Of a DNA stretch of 58,440 bases, positions 15,576 through 24,935 are shown piece by piece. Within the stretch, counting starts at the first letter, position 1. Each line of letters begins with the position of its first letter. Below the pieces are notes generated by a model, which ran no database searches, had not been told where the DNA came from, and saw nothing but the letters and a program-made list of their open reading frames with translations. This DNA is from Lentimicrobiaceae bacterium (lineage in GTDB: Bacteria; Bacteroidota; Bacteroidia; Bacteroidales; F082): positions 1 to 58,440 of the forward strand of contig SUWV01000015.1 of the NCBI GenBank assembly GCA_015061315.1, read 5' to 3'. The position numbers were made by a program, and so were the translations under genes.

Positions 15576-17806
15576 ATCTCTTCAATAACAGTTCGAGGGT
15601 CGCCATGAGGAATATCAGAATATTTCAATTCTTCATCTAAAGCCCATCTTCTTTCCATTTCAAACCATCCTTCTGATGGCTCTTGCAGATTATTATCGAA
15701 ATAGGATTTCCATCTAGGATAGTAAAAATCTTTTAACATTCCAGCCCAAGCTCTGTAAGAATAATCGCGCAAGCCTCCCTGCTCAGCATTGACTTCATCG
15801 CCCCATGTCGTTATCAAAGTGCGAGCGTTATTCAACTCTAACCAATCTTTGTCATACTCCGTTGTTCCATCAATCTCATCAGCGATAGCACGCGCCATAG
15901 AAGTCCAACTGCCTAACATAAAATTAACATTAGTATTAAGCAACTTATCAATATCTAAAATTAAATTAAGAAACTCATCGCGTTTATTTTCAAACTTCGT
16001 CATATCATCAGAATGATAAGCTATGTTAATTTCTTTTAACAAATAATACGCTTTATCTGTCAGAGTTTGCCTCCATATCTCGACCAAGTCATAACAATAA
16101 TTATCCATATGAATCTCTGTCGTAGCTTTGATGTCGGCTTCTAATAATTTTTGCGCTGCATTTGCTACATCTTCAGCATCATAAAATATTTTCGTTCCAC
16201 CCCAAGAAGAGACCTTATCTACCGACAAAGAAGGTCGTGCGCATATCACAGCCTCATGCGGACCTTGCAATGCAGTCTTACAATCTAATGCCGAATTACG
16301 TAACAACTCCCACGCTTCCTGAGCCATGACATTCTCCTCACCGTAACGACCGACAGTATAATTTCTCATCCACTCTTTAGCATCAGGCTTCGTTGCATGC
16401 CATGGGAGTTCATACAAGATGTCATATAAAACAGGCACAGAGCCAATAGCTTCTGGTGTTGCGCCAATACCTTTTATGTTAGAATGTAAATTTTTATTTT
16501 CAAAATAACCGTCGATAAGTCCATTAAAACGTCCCATAAATCCAGAGCGACCGCCGAAGTTAGGCAGCATGCAATACACAGCGTCATGACCTTTATATTC
16601 ATGGAAATGGGTATGTGCCGTAGAGAACAAATCTAAGATTATCAAGTCGCCTTTCTCCACTTGGTCGAGGACATGATATTGATCGGCGTTCCATTGCCAA
16701 TATTGAATCACCCATTTCTCCTCGATGTCATCGTTAGCATTTTGCATCGCTTCAGCAATAGCCTTATATGCGGCAGGCACGTCGATGCCTTCAGTATTGG
16801 CGCCTTCATGAAAAGGATCCATGCTGTAATAAGTCGATGTTCCCATCACTTCACTTAACACCTTATAATAATTAACAGCCATTGTCTTGAAAGCATCGCT
16901 GTTAGGGTTCAGGATATGAGGGCGATTAAATCCACACCAAAGACCTTGACTATTAGACGACGATCCTGTTTTCTCGGCGAAGTCGCTCGGCACCATACCG
17001 CTGAAACCTGGCAACACGGGCTGCATGCCGAGTTCGCGCATCCTATCACAAATCTTCCTTGAGAGAACAGCCTGACGTTCATACCACCATCTCGGATTTT
17101 CGCCGCCCCAGCCTTCAAGGTTATTCATTCCCCACCAAGCCTGAAAGCAAGGACCTGCGATAAAGTCGTTAGCTTCTTCAAAAGTATATCCGTAATATTC
17201 AGTAAGCAAGCGCAGCCACACCACATCGAGGCCAACGATTTGAAGTGGCATATTGATACCATGAAGAGCCATCCAGTCTATCTCTTTCTCCCAACGTTCC
17301 CAAGTCCATACCGACATCGAATATGAGAAGGTACAGTAATTCAGATAATAACGATAGTCGGCATCGCATACATGACGTTCTTCTTTAATCGGAACAGGGA
17401 AGTCATGATTTTCAATATCATCAATAGTAAGATTATTCCACGATATATTTATGTTAGCATAATGATTAAGATACCAGTTGATACCCGTCGTCATCGCCAA
17501 GGTGGAATTAGCTTTAATGAAAGGCTTTTCATTTTTAGAAGTGATGATGAAGACGTCTTTGCCATCATCGGAGAGATTCTTATCCAAAGATATTAAAATT
17601 TTTTCACTCGCGCCATCACCACCGATACGATTTAGAAAATCGATAACGACTTGAGTATTGTATGACACATTCGATGCATCATCACATGAGGTAATTGTCA
17701 ACAAAAATGAACATAGTAAAACAAAAACAAACATCACTCGCACAACACCGTCGTACACAATATCTATAATCATCTTCCGAACATTTCCTAATTCTTCATT
17801 CATCAT
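15548..17806 (-). CDS. Alpha-N-acetylglucosaminidase, GH89 lipoprotein
   Basis: The 752-residue enzyme is related to human NAGLU and removes terminal alpha-GlcNAc, as found on some mucins and heparan sulfate. Typical blocks are WERWEKEIDWMALHGINMPL, GLDVVWLRLL, CFQAWWGMNNLEGWGG, MQPVLPGFSGMVPSDF and the YYSMDPFHEGA segment. The lipoprotein signal is VFVLLCSFLLTITSC. The start is uncertain: the first 12 codons overlap a family H word array, and Met12 or Met25 would give a more usual signal peptide. Its last residues lie in the yitT terminator. Confidence 0.92.
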   Translation of the reverse strand: MMNEELGNVRKMIIDIVYDGVVRVMFVFVLLCSFLLTITSCDDASNVSYNTQVVIDFLNRIGGDGASEKILISLDKNLSDDGKDVFIITSKNEKPFIKANSTLAMTTGINWYLNHYANINISWNNLTIDDIENHDFPVPIKEERHVCDADYRYYLNYCTFSYSMSVWTWERWEKEIDWMALHGINMPLQIVGLDVVWLRLLTEYYGYTFEEANDFIAGPCFQAWWGMNNLEGWGGENPRWWYERQAVLSRKICDRMRELGMQPVLPGFSGMVPSDFAEKTGSSSNSQGLWCGFNRPHILNPNSDAFKTMAVNYYKVLSEVMGTSTYYSMDPFHEGANTEGIDVPAAYKAIAEAMQNANDDIEEKWVIQYWQWNADQYHVLDQVEKGDLIILDLFSTAHTHFHEYKGHDAVYCMLPNFGGRSGFMGRFNGLIDGYFENKNLHSNIKGIGATPEAIGSVPVLYDILYELPWHATKPDAKEWMRNYTVGRYGEENVMAQEAWELLRNSALDCKTALQGPHEAVICARPSLSVDKVSSWGGTKIFYDAEDVANAAQKLLEADIKATTEIHMDNYCYDLVEIWRQTLTDKAYYLLKEINIAYHSDDMTKFENKRDEFLNLILDIDKLLNTNVNFMLGSWTSMARAIADEIDGTTEYDKDWLELNNARTLITTWGDEVNAEQGGLRDYSYRAWAGMLKDFYYPRWKSYFDNNLQEPSEGWFEMERRWALDEELKYSDIPHGDPRTVIEEIKKAHHFDE

Positions 17807-17842
17807 TCTTCATTCTTAATTCTTAATTCTTCATTCTTAATT
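17785..17842 (-). repeat. Tandem word array, family H (ATTCTTCATTCTTAA)
   Basis: Copies of ATTCTTAATTCTTCATTC-type words lie after the exbD terminator and run into the first codons of GH89. Confidence 0.65.
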
Positions 17843-17848
17843 AAAAAA

Positions 17849-17878
17849 ACTCCCGACATTCTAATGAACATCGGGAGT
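17849..17878 (-). terminator. Intrinsic terminator of the exbB-exbD operon
   Basis: ACTCCCGA and TCGGGAGT form an 8-bp stem. On the minus strand the stem is followed by TTTTTTT (17842-17848), directly after the second exbD gene. Confidence 0.85.
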
Positions 17879-17906
17879 ATGACTTTAAATATCCAAGGAC
17901 TCTTTT

Positions 17907-18371
17907 TTATTCTGCAGCCTTACGTGCTGAATAAGTGATACGGAATGCACCGCATTTACGGAGTTCTTGTTTAACATCGGTGATAAGACCCATTCTTACT
18001 TCTTCATGACATTTCAATGATGTTGTTAAGAGAGGTCTGTCAGCCTCGCTACGAGCCAAACGTTCAGCCTCGATGAAAGGAATAACGTCTGTTATTCTTG
18101 AGAACTGATCGTTAAGTTGAATACGAGACTCTGTACCATAAACCTTAGCGTTGGTAGGAGGACCGATGTAGATATAGCTAACTAAAGATTTTCTTTCTAA
18201 CTTTTGAATCTCAGTTGCCTCTGGGAGTTTCATTTTTACCTTCAGAGATACTTCACGCATTGATGTTGTAACCATGAAGAAGAATATCAACATGAAGATA
18301 ATGTCAGGCATGGAGCCGGTACTCATTGCCGGAACTTCCTTAGCTTCGTCTGATCTGTATTTTGATGCCAT
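17907..18371 (-). CDS. ExbD/TolR-type biopolymer transport protein (second copy)
   Basis: The 154-residue inner-membrane protein has one span (about 25-45) preceded by STGSMPDIIFMLIFFFMV. That contains the membrane Asp of ExbD/TolR proteins, which carries protons with ExbB. The periplasmic domain follows. It ends the exbB-exbD operon, 21 bases after the first exbD, and is followed by a terminator. Paired exbD genes are usual in Bacteroidota energising complexes. Confidence 0.92.
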   Translation of the reverse strand: MASKYRSDEAKEVPAMSTGSMPDIIFMLIFFFMVTTSMREVSLKVKMKLPEATEIQKLERKSLVSYIYIGPPTNAKVYGTESRIQLNDQFSRITDVIPFIEAERLARSEADRPLLTTSLKCHEEVRMGLITDVKQELRKCGAFRITYSARKAAE

Positions 18372-18392
18372 AATAATAATCTCCTATGTTAA

Positions 18393-18965
18393 TTAATATT
18401 CTTCTGGTTCAGCCTCTGAGATACGGACAGGAACAGCTTTATTGATAGCGTTAATCTTGTCCTCATCTGTCAAGTCTGCAAAATGTTGTCCAAAGTATCT
18501 TAATGACATTTCGTCTTTCACTTCATTGAAGGCACGAGCCAATTCATTCTGAACGCTTATATACATGAGGTAAGAAGTACCGCGGTCATTTTTCAACGAC
18601 ACGACACCTTTGCTTAACATGACGTTGCCGAGAAGTTCGATTTCTTTCACTTCTGTTTCTGGAGCTTTTTCATCGTTAGGACGAGGTGTGATAAATTCTT
18701 TGGTCATGTCTTTAAGGGTAGCAATGTCGCCAGGTTTACCATTGACCAACATTTTATCGTACTTGTTAATCATCACGTTCATGATGTTTCTTTCTTTAAC
18801 TTTGACGTCCATTTCCGGATCTTCAACTGGTGGAGGGAGACGGCGGGTGATACCGCTATCTACGTCCATAGTTGTTGTAACGAGGAAGAATATCAATAGC
18901 AAAAAAGATATATCGGCCATTGAACCTGCATTTAGATCCGGTACTTTCTTTTTTTGTTTAGCCAT
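18393..18965 (-). CDS. ExbD/TolR-type biopolymer transport protein (first copy)
   Basis: This 190-residue ExbD family protein has a short basic cytoplasmic head (MAKQKKKVPDLNAGS), one span with MADISFLLLIFFLVTTT carrying the key Asp, and a longer periplasmic domain than its partner. It lies 16 bases after the 4TM gene. It should work with ExbB and a TonB-like protein to energise outer-membrane transport. Confidence 0.92.
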   Translation of the reverse strand: MAKQKKKVPDLNAGSMADISFLLLIFFLVTTTMDVDSGITRRLPPPVEDPEMDVKVKERNIMNVMINKYDKMLVNGKPGDIATLKDMTKEFITPRPNDEKAPETEVKEIELLGNVMLSKGVVSLKNDRGTSYLMYISVQNELARAFNEVKDEMSLRYFGQHFADLTDEDKINAINKAVPVRISEAEPEEY

Positions 18966-18981
18966 ATTGATATTATCTTAA

Positions 18982-19404
18982 TTAGTTAAAAAGTTTTGCA
19001 ACTGCTGAATATATAACTGCTGCTATTGTTCCGCCAAGCATGATATATACGAACATCATAAGGAAGTCGCAGACTGCCTCTGCCTTTGCTGTGATGCCCA
19101 TAGATTCTAAGTATTCTGCACTCAATGTTGCACCTGGAGAAATTAACCATGCTACCAATGCTACTACTGCGAATAATCCGATAGCAATTCCTATTTTCTT
19201 TAAGTTACCAGGATTAACAATAGCTCCATAAATTGGAGAGAAGAGTATAGCTAAAACGAGCAATATAACGAGTGCGTATGTCATGTACATTTGGAGGTCT
19301 GCACTTGCTTCGCCTTTGAATGCGCATATTGCAAGTATCACGACGATGATGCCCATAAGACCCCAAAGCCCGTATTTACAATATTTTAATAATTTTTCGT
19401 CCAT
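18982..19404 (-). CDS. Small four-span membrane protein of the exbBD operon
   Basis: The 140-residue protein has four hydrophobic helices (about 12-28, 38-58, 70-88 and 112-136) and short loops. It lies 28 bases after exbB and 16 before exbD, so it is almost certainly co-expressed with them. I recognise no domain. The position suggests an accessory subunit of the ExbB-ExbD motor, but that is inference. Confidence 0.7.
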   Translation of the reverse strand: MDEKLLKYCKYGLWGLMGIIVVILAICAFKGEASADLQMYMTYALVILLVLAILFSPIYGAIVNPGNLKKIGIAIGLFAVVALVAWLISPGATLSAEYLESMGITAKAEAVCDFLMMFVYIMLGGTIAAVIYSAVAKLFN

Positions 19405-19432
19405 TGTTAACTGTTTTTATGGTTAACCAAAA

Positions 19433-20281
19433 TTATTTATTTTTCTTTGAATAGTCGTTCAAGATGTCCATGAAGCTGATTGTGCTGTCTTCCATGTCGT
19501 TCAAGATACCTTCGATCTTATTGAGGATGAAGTTATAAGCAACTTGGAGAATCATAGCTGTGATCAAACCGAAAACTGTTGTCAACAAAGCAACCTTCAT
19601 ACCTGATGCAACGATAGTAGGGCTGATGTCACCTGCTGCTGCGATGTCGTCGAAAGCTTGAACCATACCGATAACTGTACCGAAGAATCCCAAGTTAGGA
19701 CCTAAAGCGATACATAATGTAATCCAGCTTGAACCGCTTGAAAGGTTACCGTTCATAACTGAACCGTAAGAAATCATAGCTTTTTCTACTTCATCAAGAC
19801 CGTCGTTGTAACGCATCAAACCTTGATAGAAGATACTTGCGACAGGACCGCGTGTGTTACGGCAGAGTTCCTTAGCTTTTTCAATACCACCTTGATTCAA
19901 AGCTGTTTCTAAGTCAGCAACTAATTTCTTGGTGTTTGTTGTGCTTAATGTTAAATAAATAATTCTTTCAATTGAAATAGCCAAACCGAGAACTAAAACG
20001 ACGAGAACGAGAGTCATGAAACCCCAACCACCATCGATGTATTGTTTCTTAAGAACTTCGTGGAATGTTGGTTCTTCTTCAGCTTCTTCTGCGATTGTTG
20101 TTGTTTCTACAACTTCTTCTACTGGAGCTGCTTCTTCTGCTACTGCTTCTTCAGCTGCTGCAGCTTCTGTAGCTGTTTGTTCAGTTTGTGGAACGTTTTC
20201 TTCTTGTTGTGCAAGAACTGAATTGCTGATACCGAATGTCATAAAACCAGCAATTGTGAGTAAAGCAATTAATTTTTTCAT
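19433..20281 (-). CDS. MotA/TolQ/ExbB proton channel family protein
   Basis: The 282-residue protein begins with a signal-like helix (MKKLIALLTIAGFMTFGISN). Next come about 45 residues of Ala/Glu/Val-rich low complexity (about 28-72), then the ExbB core: three spans, with GPNLGFFGTVIGMVQAF and VALLTTVFGLITAMILQVAYN lining the proton path. The acidic N-terminal extension is long for ExbB but often seen in this phylum. It is the first gene of exbB-4TM-exbD-exbD and lies behind tRNA-Ser, whose promoter may also serve it. Confidence 0.93.
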   Translation of the reverse strand: MKKLIALLTIAGFMTFGISNSVLAQQEENVPQTEQTATEAAAAEEAVAEEAAPVEEVVETTTIAEEAEEEPTFHEVLKKQYIDGGWGFMTLVLVVLVLGLAISIERIIYLTLSTTNTKKLVADLETALNQGGIEKAKELCRNTRGPVASIFYQGLMRYNDGLDEVEKAMISYGSVMNGNLSSGSSWITLCIALGPNLGFFGTVIGMVQAFDDIAAAGDISPTIVASGMKVALLTTVFGLITAMILQVAYNFILNKIEGILNDMEDSTISFMDILNDYSKKNK

Positions 20282-20364
20282 GATTAAAAATGTTGATTAC
20301 TACTTTTTGATTGTTTTGATTTTTTACTATTTAATTTAACTTAGTTTATTTCAATTTAGCTTTG

Positions 20365-20452
20365 CGGAGAGAGCGGGATTCGAACCCGCGATACCCTTTT
20401 GGAGTATACACACTTTCCAGGCGTGCTCCTTAAACCACTCGGACATCTCTCC
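20365..20452 (-). tRNA. tRNA-Ser (anticodon GGA)
   Basis: The acceptor stem GGAGAGA/TCTCTCC closes the molecule with discriminator G. The anticodon loop CTGGAAA gives GGA, reading UCC and UCU. A long variable arm (TACTCC...GGGTA) identifies a class II tRNA, and the T loop GTTCGAATC is intact. CCA is not encoded. A -7 box lies at 20481-20488. Confidence 0.97.
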
Positions 20453-20480
20453 TAAAAATGCCTACCTTAATTTCCGACCC

Positions 20481-20488
20481 CAAAGTTA
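20481..20488 (-). promoter_or_regulatory. tRNA-Ser promoter -7 box (TAACTTTG)
   Basis: TAACTTTG on the minus strand, 28 bases before the tRNA. No separate -7 box was found between the tRNA and exbB. Confidence 0.55.
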
Positions 20489-20589
20489 CATATTTTTTCT
20501 TTAGAAAAAGATTTTTTTTTATAACATTATTCACTTTTTTTTAAACCCATAAAAGACACCAAAACACATACATTAATTATTAATATAAA

Positions 20590-20728
20590 CTCCTCATTCC
20601 TCACTCCTCACTCCTCATTCCTCATTCTTAATTGTAAAGACGCACCAATTACATCTCGTTTATTTTCATCGGTGTAATATGGCACGTCTCTGCTCGTTGT
20701 CTCGTTGTCTCGTTGTCTTGTTGTCTTT
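20590..20728 (-). repeat. Composite: family B array - hairpin copy 5 - family G array
   Basis: Reading on the minus strand from the ansA stop: AGACAACAAGACAACGAG words (to 20694), a hairpin with foot GCAG (20693-20637), then GAGGAATGAGGAGTGAGG words (20633-20590). Copies 5, 6 and 7 share the core CCGATGAAAATAAA and arms based on GTGTAAT/ATTGGTG. Confidence 0.75.
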
Positions 20729-21758
20729 ACAAAGTCATCTCTCCTCTGATAGGCACCTGCAACAACTCCTTGATTTTTTCTGTAGAATATTCTTCTCCTA
20801 AAAGATACATCAACTTTGCTATAGCCGACTCAGTGGTGATGTCGTGACCGCTAACCACACCTATCCTATTCAAATCTAAACTTGTTTCGTATCGTCCCAT
20901 CTCAACAGAACCCGACTTACATTGTGTCACATTATAAATTATCAAGCCTCTGTCGATGGCACTTTTCAGTTCGTCAATAAACCATGATGCTGTAGGCGCA
21001 TTACCTGAGCCGTAGGTCTCGATAATGACTCCTTTTAAATTAGGAGTGCTCAATGTATGTCTTACCAAGTCCTTAGTGATACCAGGGAATAGTTTTAAGA
21101 TGGCGACATTATTATTTAGTTTGGTATGAAGTCTCAACTTTTTAAAGTTCGGCTTCATGATATACTCCTTATTATATTTAATACGGACGCCGACATCTGC
21201 CAATGAAGGATAATTGCCGCTGACAAAAGCGTTGAAATGTTCCGCATTATGCTTAGTCGTTCTGTTACCTCTCAACAATTGATTCTCGAAGAAGATAGTC
21301 ACTTCTGGAACTAAAGCAGTGTCTTCGTCTTTGGCAGCTGCTATCTCAATGGAGGCTATGATATTCTCCCTACCGTCGCTTCTCACCATTCCCATAGGCA
21401 ACTGTGAGCCTGTAAAGACGACAGGTTTGTTAAGATTTTCTAACATAAAACTCAAAGCAGAAGCGGTATATGCCATAGTGTCGGAACCATGCAACACCAC
21501 GAAGCCGTCATATTTCTCGTAACAACTTTCTATCTTCTTTGCCAAAGTAACCCAAAAATCAGGTGTCATGTTTGATGAATCTATGAGATTGTCAAAGGCG
21601 TAAAAATCCAATTGATAGTCTAAGTTTCTCAGCACAGGCAAATGATCGTATAAGTTGTCGAAGTCAAAAGGAACCAAGCTACCGGTCTGTGGGTCTTGCA
21701 TCATACCGATAGTTCCTCCGGTATAAAGTATTAATACTGATGTCTTTTCTCCTGTCAT
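20727..21758 (-). CDS. ansA: Type I L-asparaginase
   Basis: The 343-residue enzyme hydrolyses asparagine to aspartate and ammonia. The two catalytic threonine segments are present: LYTGGTIGM (11-19) and VVLHGSDTMAYTASALSFML (87-106). No signal peptide is seen, which fits the cytoplasmic type I enzyme. It starts 16 bases after tatD in an apparent hflX-tatD-ansA operon. Its TAA is followed at once by a family B array and hairpin. Confidence 0.93.
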   Translation of the reverse strand: MTGEKTSVLILYTGGTIGMMQDPQTGSLVPFDFDNLYDHLPVLRNLDYQLDFYAFDNLIDSSNMTPDFWVTLAKKIESCYEKYDGFVVLHGSDTMAYTASALSFMLENLNKPVVFTGSQLPMGMVRSDGRENIIASIEIAAAKDEDTALVPEVTIFFENQLLRGNRTTKHNAEHFNAFVSGNYPSLADVGVRIKYNKEYIMKPNFKKLRLHTKLNNNVAILKLFPGITKDLVRHTLSTPNLKGVIIETYGSGNAPTASWFIDELKSAIDRGLIIYNVTQCKSGSVEMGRYETSLDLNRIGVVSGHDITTESAIAKLMYLLGEEYSTEKIKELLQVPIRGEMTL

Positions 21759-21774
21759 AAGATGTAATTTTATG

Positions 21775-22548
21775 TTATAAATTGAATAATTTTCTTGCGT
21801 TATCTGTCGTCACTCTCGCGACTTCCTTAATATCTATATCTTTAACCTCCGCTATCTTCTTAGCCACTTCCACCATATAAGCCGGTTCGTTTCTCTTTCC
21901 TCTATATGGCACAGGCGGAAGATATGGATCGTCGGTCTCTAATATAATCTTTTCTAAAGAAATATTTGCCAAAAAATTTTTAACATCGCAGTTTTTGTAT
22001 GTTATCACGCCGCCTAATCCTAAATGAAATCCTAAGGAGATGGCAATATTAGCTTGTTCCTCAGTGCCATTGAAACAATGAAACACGCCTTTAAGACTTC
22101 CATCTTGTTCATGTTCCAGGACCTTAAACATAAGGTCGAAGGCTTCGCGAGTATGCAACGAAACAGGAAGACTGAGCTGCTTCGCCCATCTTAATTGTTC
22201 TTTCAAAACTTCAACTTGTTGCTTCTCAAAGGTCTTATCCCAATATAAGTCCAAGCCTATCTCCCCTACTCCAACCCAGCAATCTCTTTCCATCTCTTTC
22301 TCAATGACAGCAAGATGGCGTTTGTAATCTTCCTTCACACCTTCTGGATGAAGTCCCATCATGACTTTACAATTGTCGATATGACTTTCATAAAAATCCA
22401 TCATGGGCTTGATAGTGGTTTCATCGGTATTTGGAAGAAGTATGGTTTCGACACCTGCTTCTATGGCTCTCTCGAACACCAACTCTCTGTCGGCATCGAA
22501 GGCTTCATCGTAGATATGTGAGTGAGTGTCGATATACATATTCATCAA
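21775..22548 (-). CDS. TatD family metal-dependent hydrolase
   Basis: The 257-residue TIM-barrel hydrolase has the metal-binding DTHSHI at 7-12, GEIGLDLYWDK (about 96-106), SLHTREAF and ILETDDPYLPP near the C-terminus. TatD proteins act as nucleases on single-stranded or damaged DNA. The start overlaps the hflX stop (ATGA), so the two are translationally coupled. Confidence 0.92.
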   Translation of the reverse strand: MMNMYIDTHSHIYDEAFDADRELVFERAIEAGVETILLPNTDETTIKPMMDFYESHIDNCKVMMGLHPEGVKEDYKRHLAVIEKEMERDCWVGVGEIGLDLYWDKTFEKQQVEVLKEQLRWAKQLSLPVSLHTREAFDLMFKVLEHEQDGSLKGVFHCFNGTEEQANIAISLGFHLGLGGVITYKNCDVKNFLANISLEKIILETDDPYLPPVPYRGKRNEPAYMVEVAKKIAEVKDIDIKEVARVTTDNARKLFNL

Positions 22549-23738
22549 TATAAGAAGTTATCGTATGGGTATCTGATGGCGTGCATGTCTTTTATCTCCT
22601 GATAAAGAAGATCTCTAAATTCCTGATAGTTATCTTTTTCGACAGCAGAAATAAATATGCAGTTGTTACCTTTTGCCATCCATGTTTTCTTCCAATCTTC
22701 CAAAGAATAGTTGCGTTTCGTCATAGGAGTCAAGTCGTCTTCCTCTTTTTCAATATAACTATATGCGTCTATCTTATTGAAGACCATAATGACTTTTTTA
22801 TCGCCGGCACCAATCTCACTGAGAGTCTTATTCACGACTTCTATTTGTGCCTCAAAATCGGGATGCGAAATATCGACAACATGCAACAATATATCCGATT
22901 CTCTCACCTCGTCTAATGTCGATTTAAACGACTCCACTAATTGATGAGGTAGTTTTCTGATGAAACCTACTGTGTCTGACAACAGGAACGGCAGGTTCTC
23001 CACCACCACTTTTCTCACCGTCGTTTCCAAAGTGGCAAACAACTTATTCTCTGCGAAGACATCCGACTTACTCAAAAGATTCATTATCGTCGACTTGCCG
23101 ACATTGGTATAACCCACAAGAGCCACTCTCACAAGTTGGCCGCGATTTTTACGTTGTACCGTCTTTTGCATGTCAATCTCTTTCAGTCTTTCTTTGAGAC
23201 TCGTGATCTTATCTCTGATGATACGACGGTCGGTCTCTATTTCCTTTTCACCTGGACCCCTGAGTCCGATACCACCTTTCTGACGTTCCAAGTGCGTCCA
23301 CATACCTGTCAGTCGTGGCAACATATATTGATATTGTGCGAGTTCCACCTGAGTTTTAGCGTGCGCCGTCCTGGCGTTCTTAGCGAAGATGTCTAAGATA
23401 AGATTTGTTCTATCAAGGATTTTACATTCCAATTCCTTTTCTATGTTACGAAGTTGTGTTGGCGACAATTCATCGTCGAAGACAGCCATCGTGATATTCT
23501 CGGCTTTGATATATTGTTTCACCTCTTCCAACTTTCCTGAGCCTAAATAGGTTACGCTGTTAGGATGGTCGAGAGGCTGAATGAAACGAGCCACCGGGAC
23601 TCCGCCTGCCGTCTCTATCAAAAAAGCAAGCTCGTCCAAATATTCTTCAGTCTTCTCCCTATTCTGCTGCTGCGTACTAATCGCTATCAGCACTGCTGTC
23701 TCTTTCTTTTCCTCGTAAACTACAAACTTATCTGCCAT
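22545..23738 (-). CDS. hflX: GTPase HflX
   Basis: The 397-residue ribosome-associated GTPase has the N-terminal HflX domain (IQPLDHPNSVTYLGSGK; VFDDELSPTQLRN), a basic helical linker with GLRGPGEKEIETDRR, and a G domain with GYTNVGKST (P loop), DTVGFIRKLP and NKID. It is implicated in splitting stalled or heat-damaged ribosomes in other bacteria. It heads hflX-tatD-ansA; the gap to trpS upstream holds a word array and a hairpin. Confidence 0.95.
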   Translation of the reverse strand: MADKFVVYEEKKETAVLIAISTQQQNREKTEEYLDELAFLIETAGGVPVARFIQPLDHPNSVTYLGSGKLEEVKQYIKAENITMAVFDDELSPTQLRNIEKELECKILDRTNLILDIFAKNARTAHAKTQVELAQYQYMLPRLTGMWTHLERQKGGIGLRGPGEKEIETDRRIIRDKITSLKERLKEIDMQKTVQRKNRGQLVRVALVGYTNVGKSTIMNLLSKSDVFAENKLFATLETTVRKVVVENLPFLLSDTVGFIRKLPHQLVESFKSTLDEVRESDILLHVVDISHPDFEAQIEVVNKTLSEIGAGDKKVIMVFNKIDAYSYIEKEEDDLTPMTKRNYSLEDWKKTWMAKGNNCIFISAVEKDNYQEFRDLLYQEIKDMHAIRYPYDNFLY

Positions 23739-23764
23739 TTTTTAACTTTTGACTATTTCTATTT

Positions 23765-23858
23765 AGAGACGCACCAATTACATCATATTTATTTTCATCG
23801 GTGTAATATGTCAAGTCTCTACTTGTTGACTCGTTGTCTTGTTGTCTCGTTGACTCTA
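23765..23858 (-). repeat. Family B array and GTAG hairpin (copy 6) after trpS
   Basis: Immediately after the trpS TAG, AGTCAACGAGACAACAAG words run to GTAG (23822-23819), the foot of a 58-base hairpin element ending at 23765. Confidence 0.8.
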
Positions 23859-24854
23859 AAAGCTCCTAAATCCTATTATCTCTCTAACTTCTTTTATCGT
23901 CTTACTTGCGCTTTCGTGGGCTTTTTCTGCTCCCATGCGAGCGACCTTTTTGATATATTCGTCGTTGCTCGACAATTCGTTGATGCGTTCGCGGAACGGT
24001 GTCACCATCTGGATGATGTCTTCAGCGAGCTGTTTTTTCATATCGCCATAACGAATGCTCATATTGTTATATGCCTCATCGAAGAACTGTACCGTCTCAG
24101 GTTTCGAGACTATCTTCATAAGGTTGAAGAGATTTTGTATTGGCTCTGGTTTCACCTGATTAGGTTCTGTCGGACCGCTATCGGTCACGGCGCGCATCAC
24201 TTTTTTACGTATCGACTTATCGTCTTCATAGAGGAAGATGGCGTTGCCTTCGCCTTCCGATTTTCCCATCTTGCCGCTGCCGTCTAAACCTGGCACTTTG
24301 ATAAGTTCGTTGCCGAAGTTGAAAGCCTGTGGCACTGGGAAATAGTCGATGCCATAGATACGGTTGAAGCGTTCAGCGAAGTCGCGTGCTTTCTCTAAAT
24401 TTTGTTCCTGATCTTTTCCTACTGGAATATAATTAGACTTATGTATCAAGATGTCGGCTGCCATCAATGTTGGATATGTAAGAAGTCCAGCATTGACATT
24501 ATCAGGTTGCTTACGTACCTTTTCCTTGAAAGTAGTGACGCGTTCGAGCTCACCTATATAAGCATTCATATTTAAGAAAAGATAAAGCTCCACCACTTCC
24601 GGCACATCGCTTTGTACGTATAAAGTAGCTTTCTCAGGATCAAGACCTGCAGCGAGATATTCCACCAAGATCTGCTTCACTCTTCCATGCAAGTCATCGG
24701 GATGAGGATGCGTAGTGAGCGAATGATAATCTGCAATAAAAAAATAACAGTTATAACTATCTTGTAATTTGATAAAATTCTGTACTGCTCCGTAATAATT
24801 ACCGAGGTGAAGGTTACCCGTTGGTCTGATACCGCTTAAAACTATTTCTTTCAT
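23856..24854 (-). CDS. trpS: Tryptophanyl-tRNA synthetase
   Basis: The 332-residue class I synthetase attaches Trp to its tRNA. The HIGH-type motif is TGNLHLGNYYG (12-22), and the KMSKS-type motif is GKMGKSEGEG (about 194-203). The length is normal. Its promoter at 24872-24879 has a family E array directly upstream, and its stop is followed by a family B array and hairpin. Confidence 0.97.
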   Translation of the reverse strand: MKEIVLSGIRPTGNLHLGNYYGAVQNFIKLQDSYNCYFFIADYHSLTTHPHPDDLHGRVKQILVEYLAAGLDPEKATLYVQSDVPEVVELYLFLNMNAYIGELERVTTFKEKVRKQPDNVNAGLLTYPTLMAADILIHKSNYIPVGKDQEQNLEKARDFAERFNRIYGIDYFPVPQAFNFGNELIKVPGLDGSGKMGKSEGEGNAIFLYEDDKSIRKKVMRAVTDSGPTEPNQVKPEPIQNLFNLMKIVSKPETVQFFDEAYNNMSIRYGDMKKQLAEDIIQMVTPFRERINELSSNDEYIKKVARMGAEKAHESASKTIKEVREIIGFRSF

Positions 24855-24871
24855 ATTAATAAATTAATACG

Positions 24872-24915
24872 CAAAGATAATAAAAAGACTAAAGACTAAG
24901 GACTAAAGGCTAAAG
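24872..24915 (-). promoter_or_regulatory. trpS promoter: -7 box with family E array upstream
   Basis: TATCTTTG (minus strand, 24872-24879) is preceded, seven bases away, by CTTTAGTCTTTAGTCC-type words (24887-24915) that cover the -33 region. The same arrangement is found at sulP, asnS, aroF and the polyprenyl synthase. Confidence 0.65.
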
Positions 24916-24935
24916 TTTTTTTTAAACCTTAGAAC

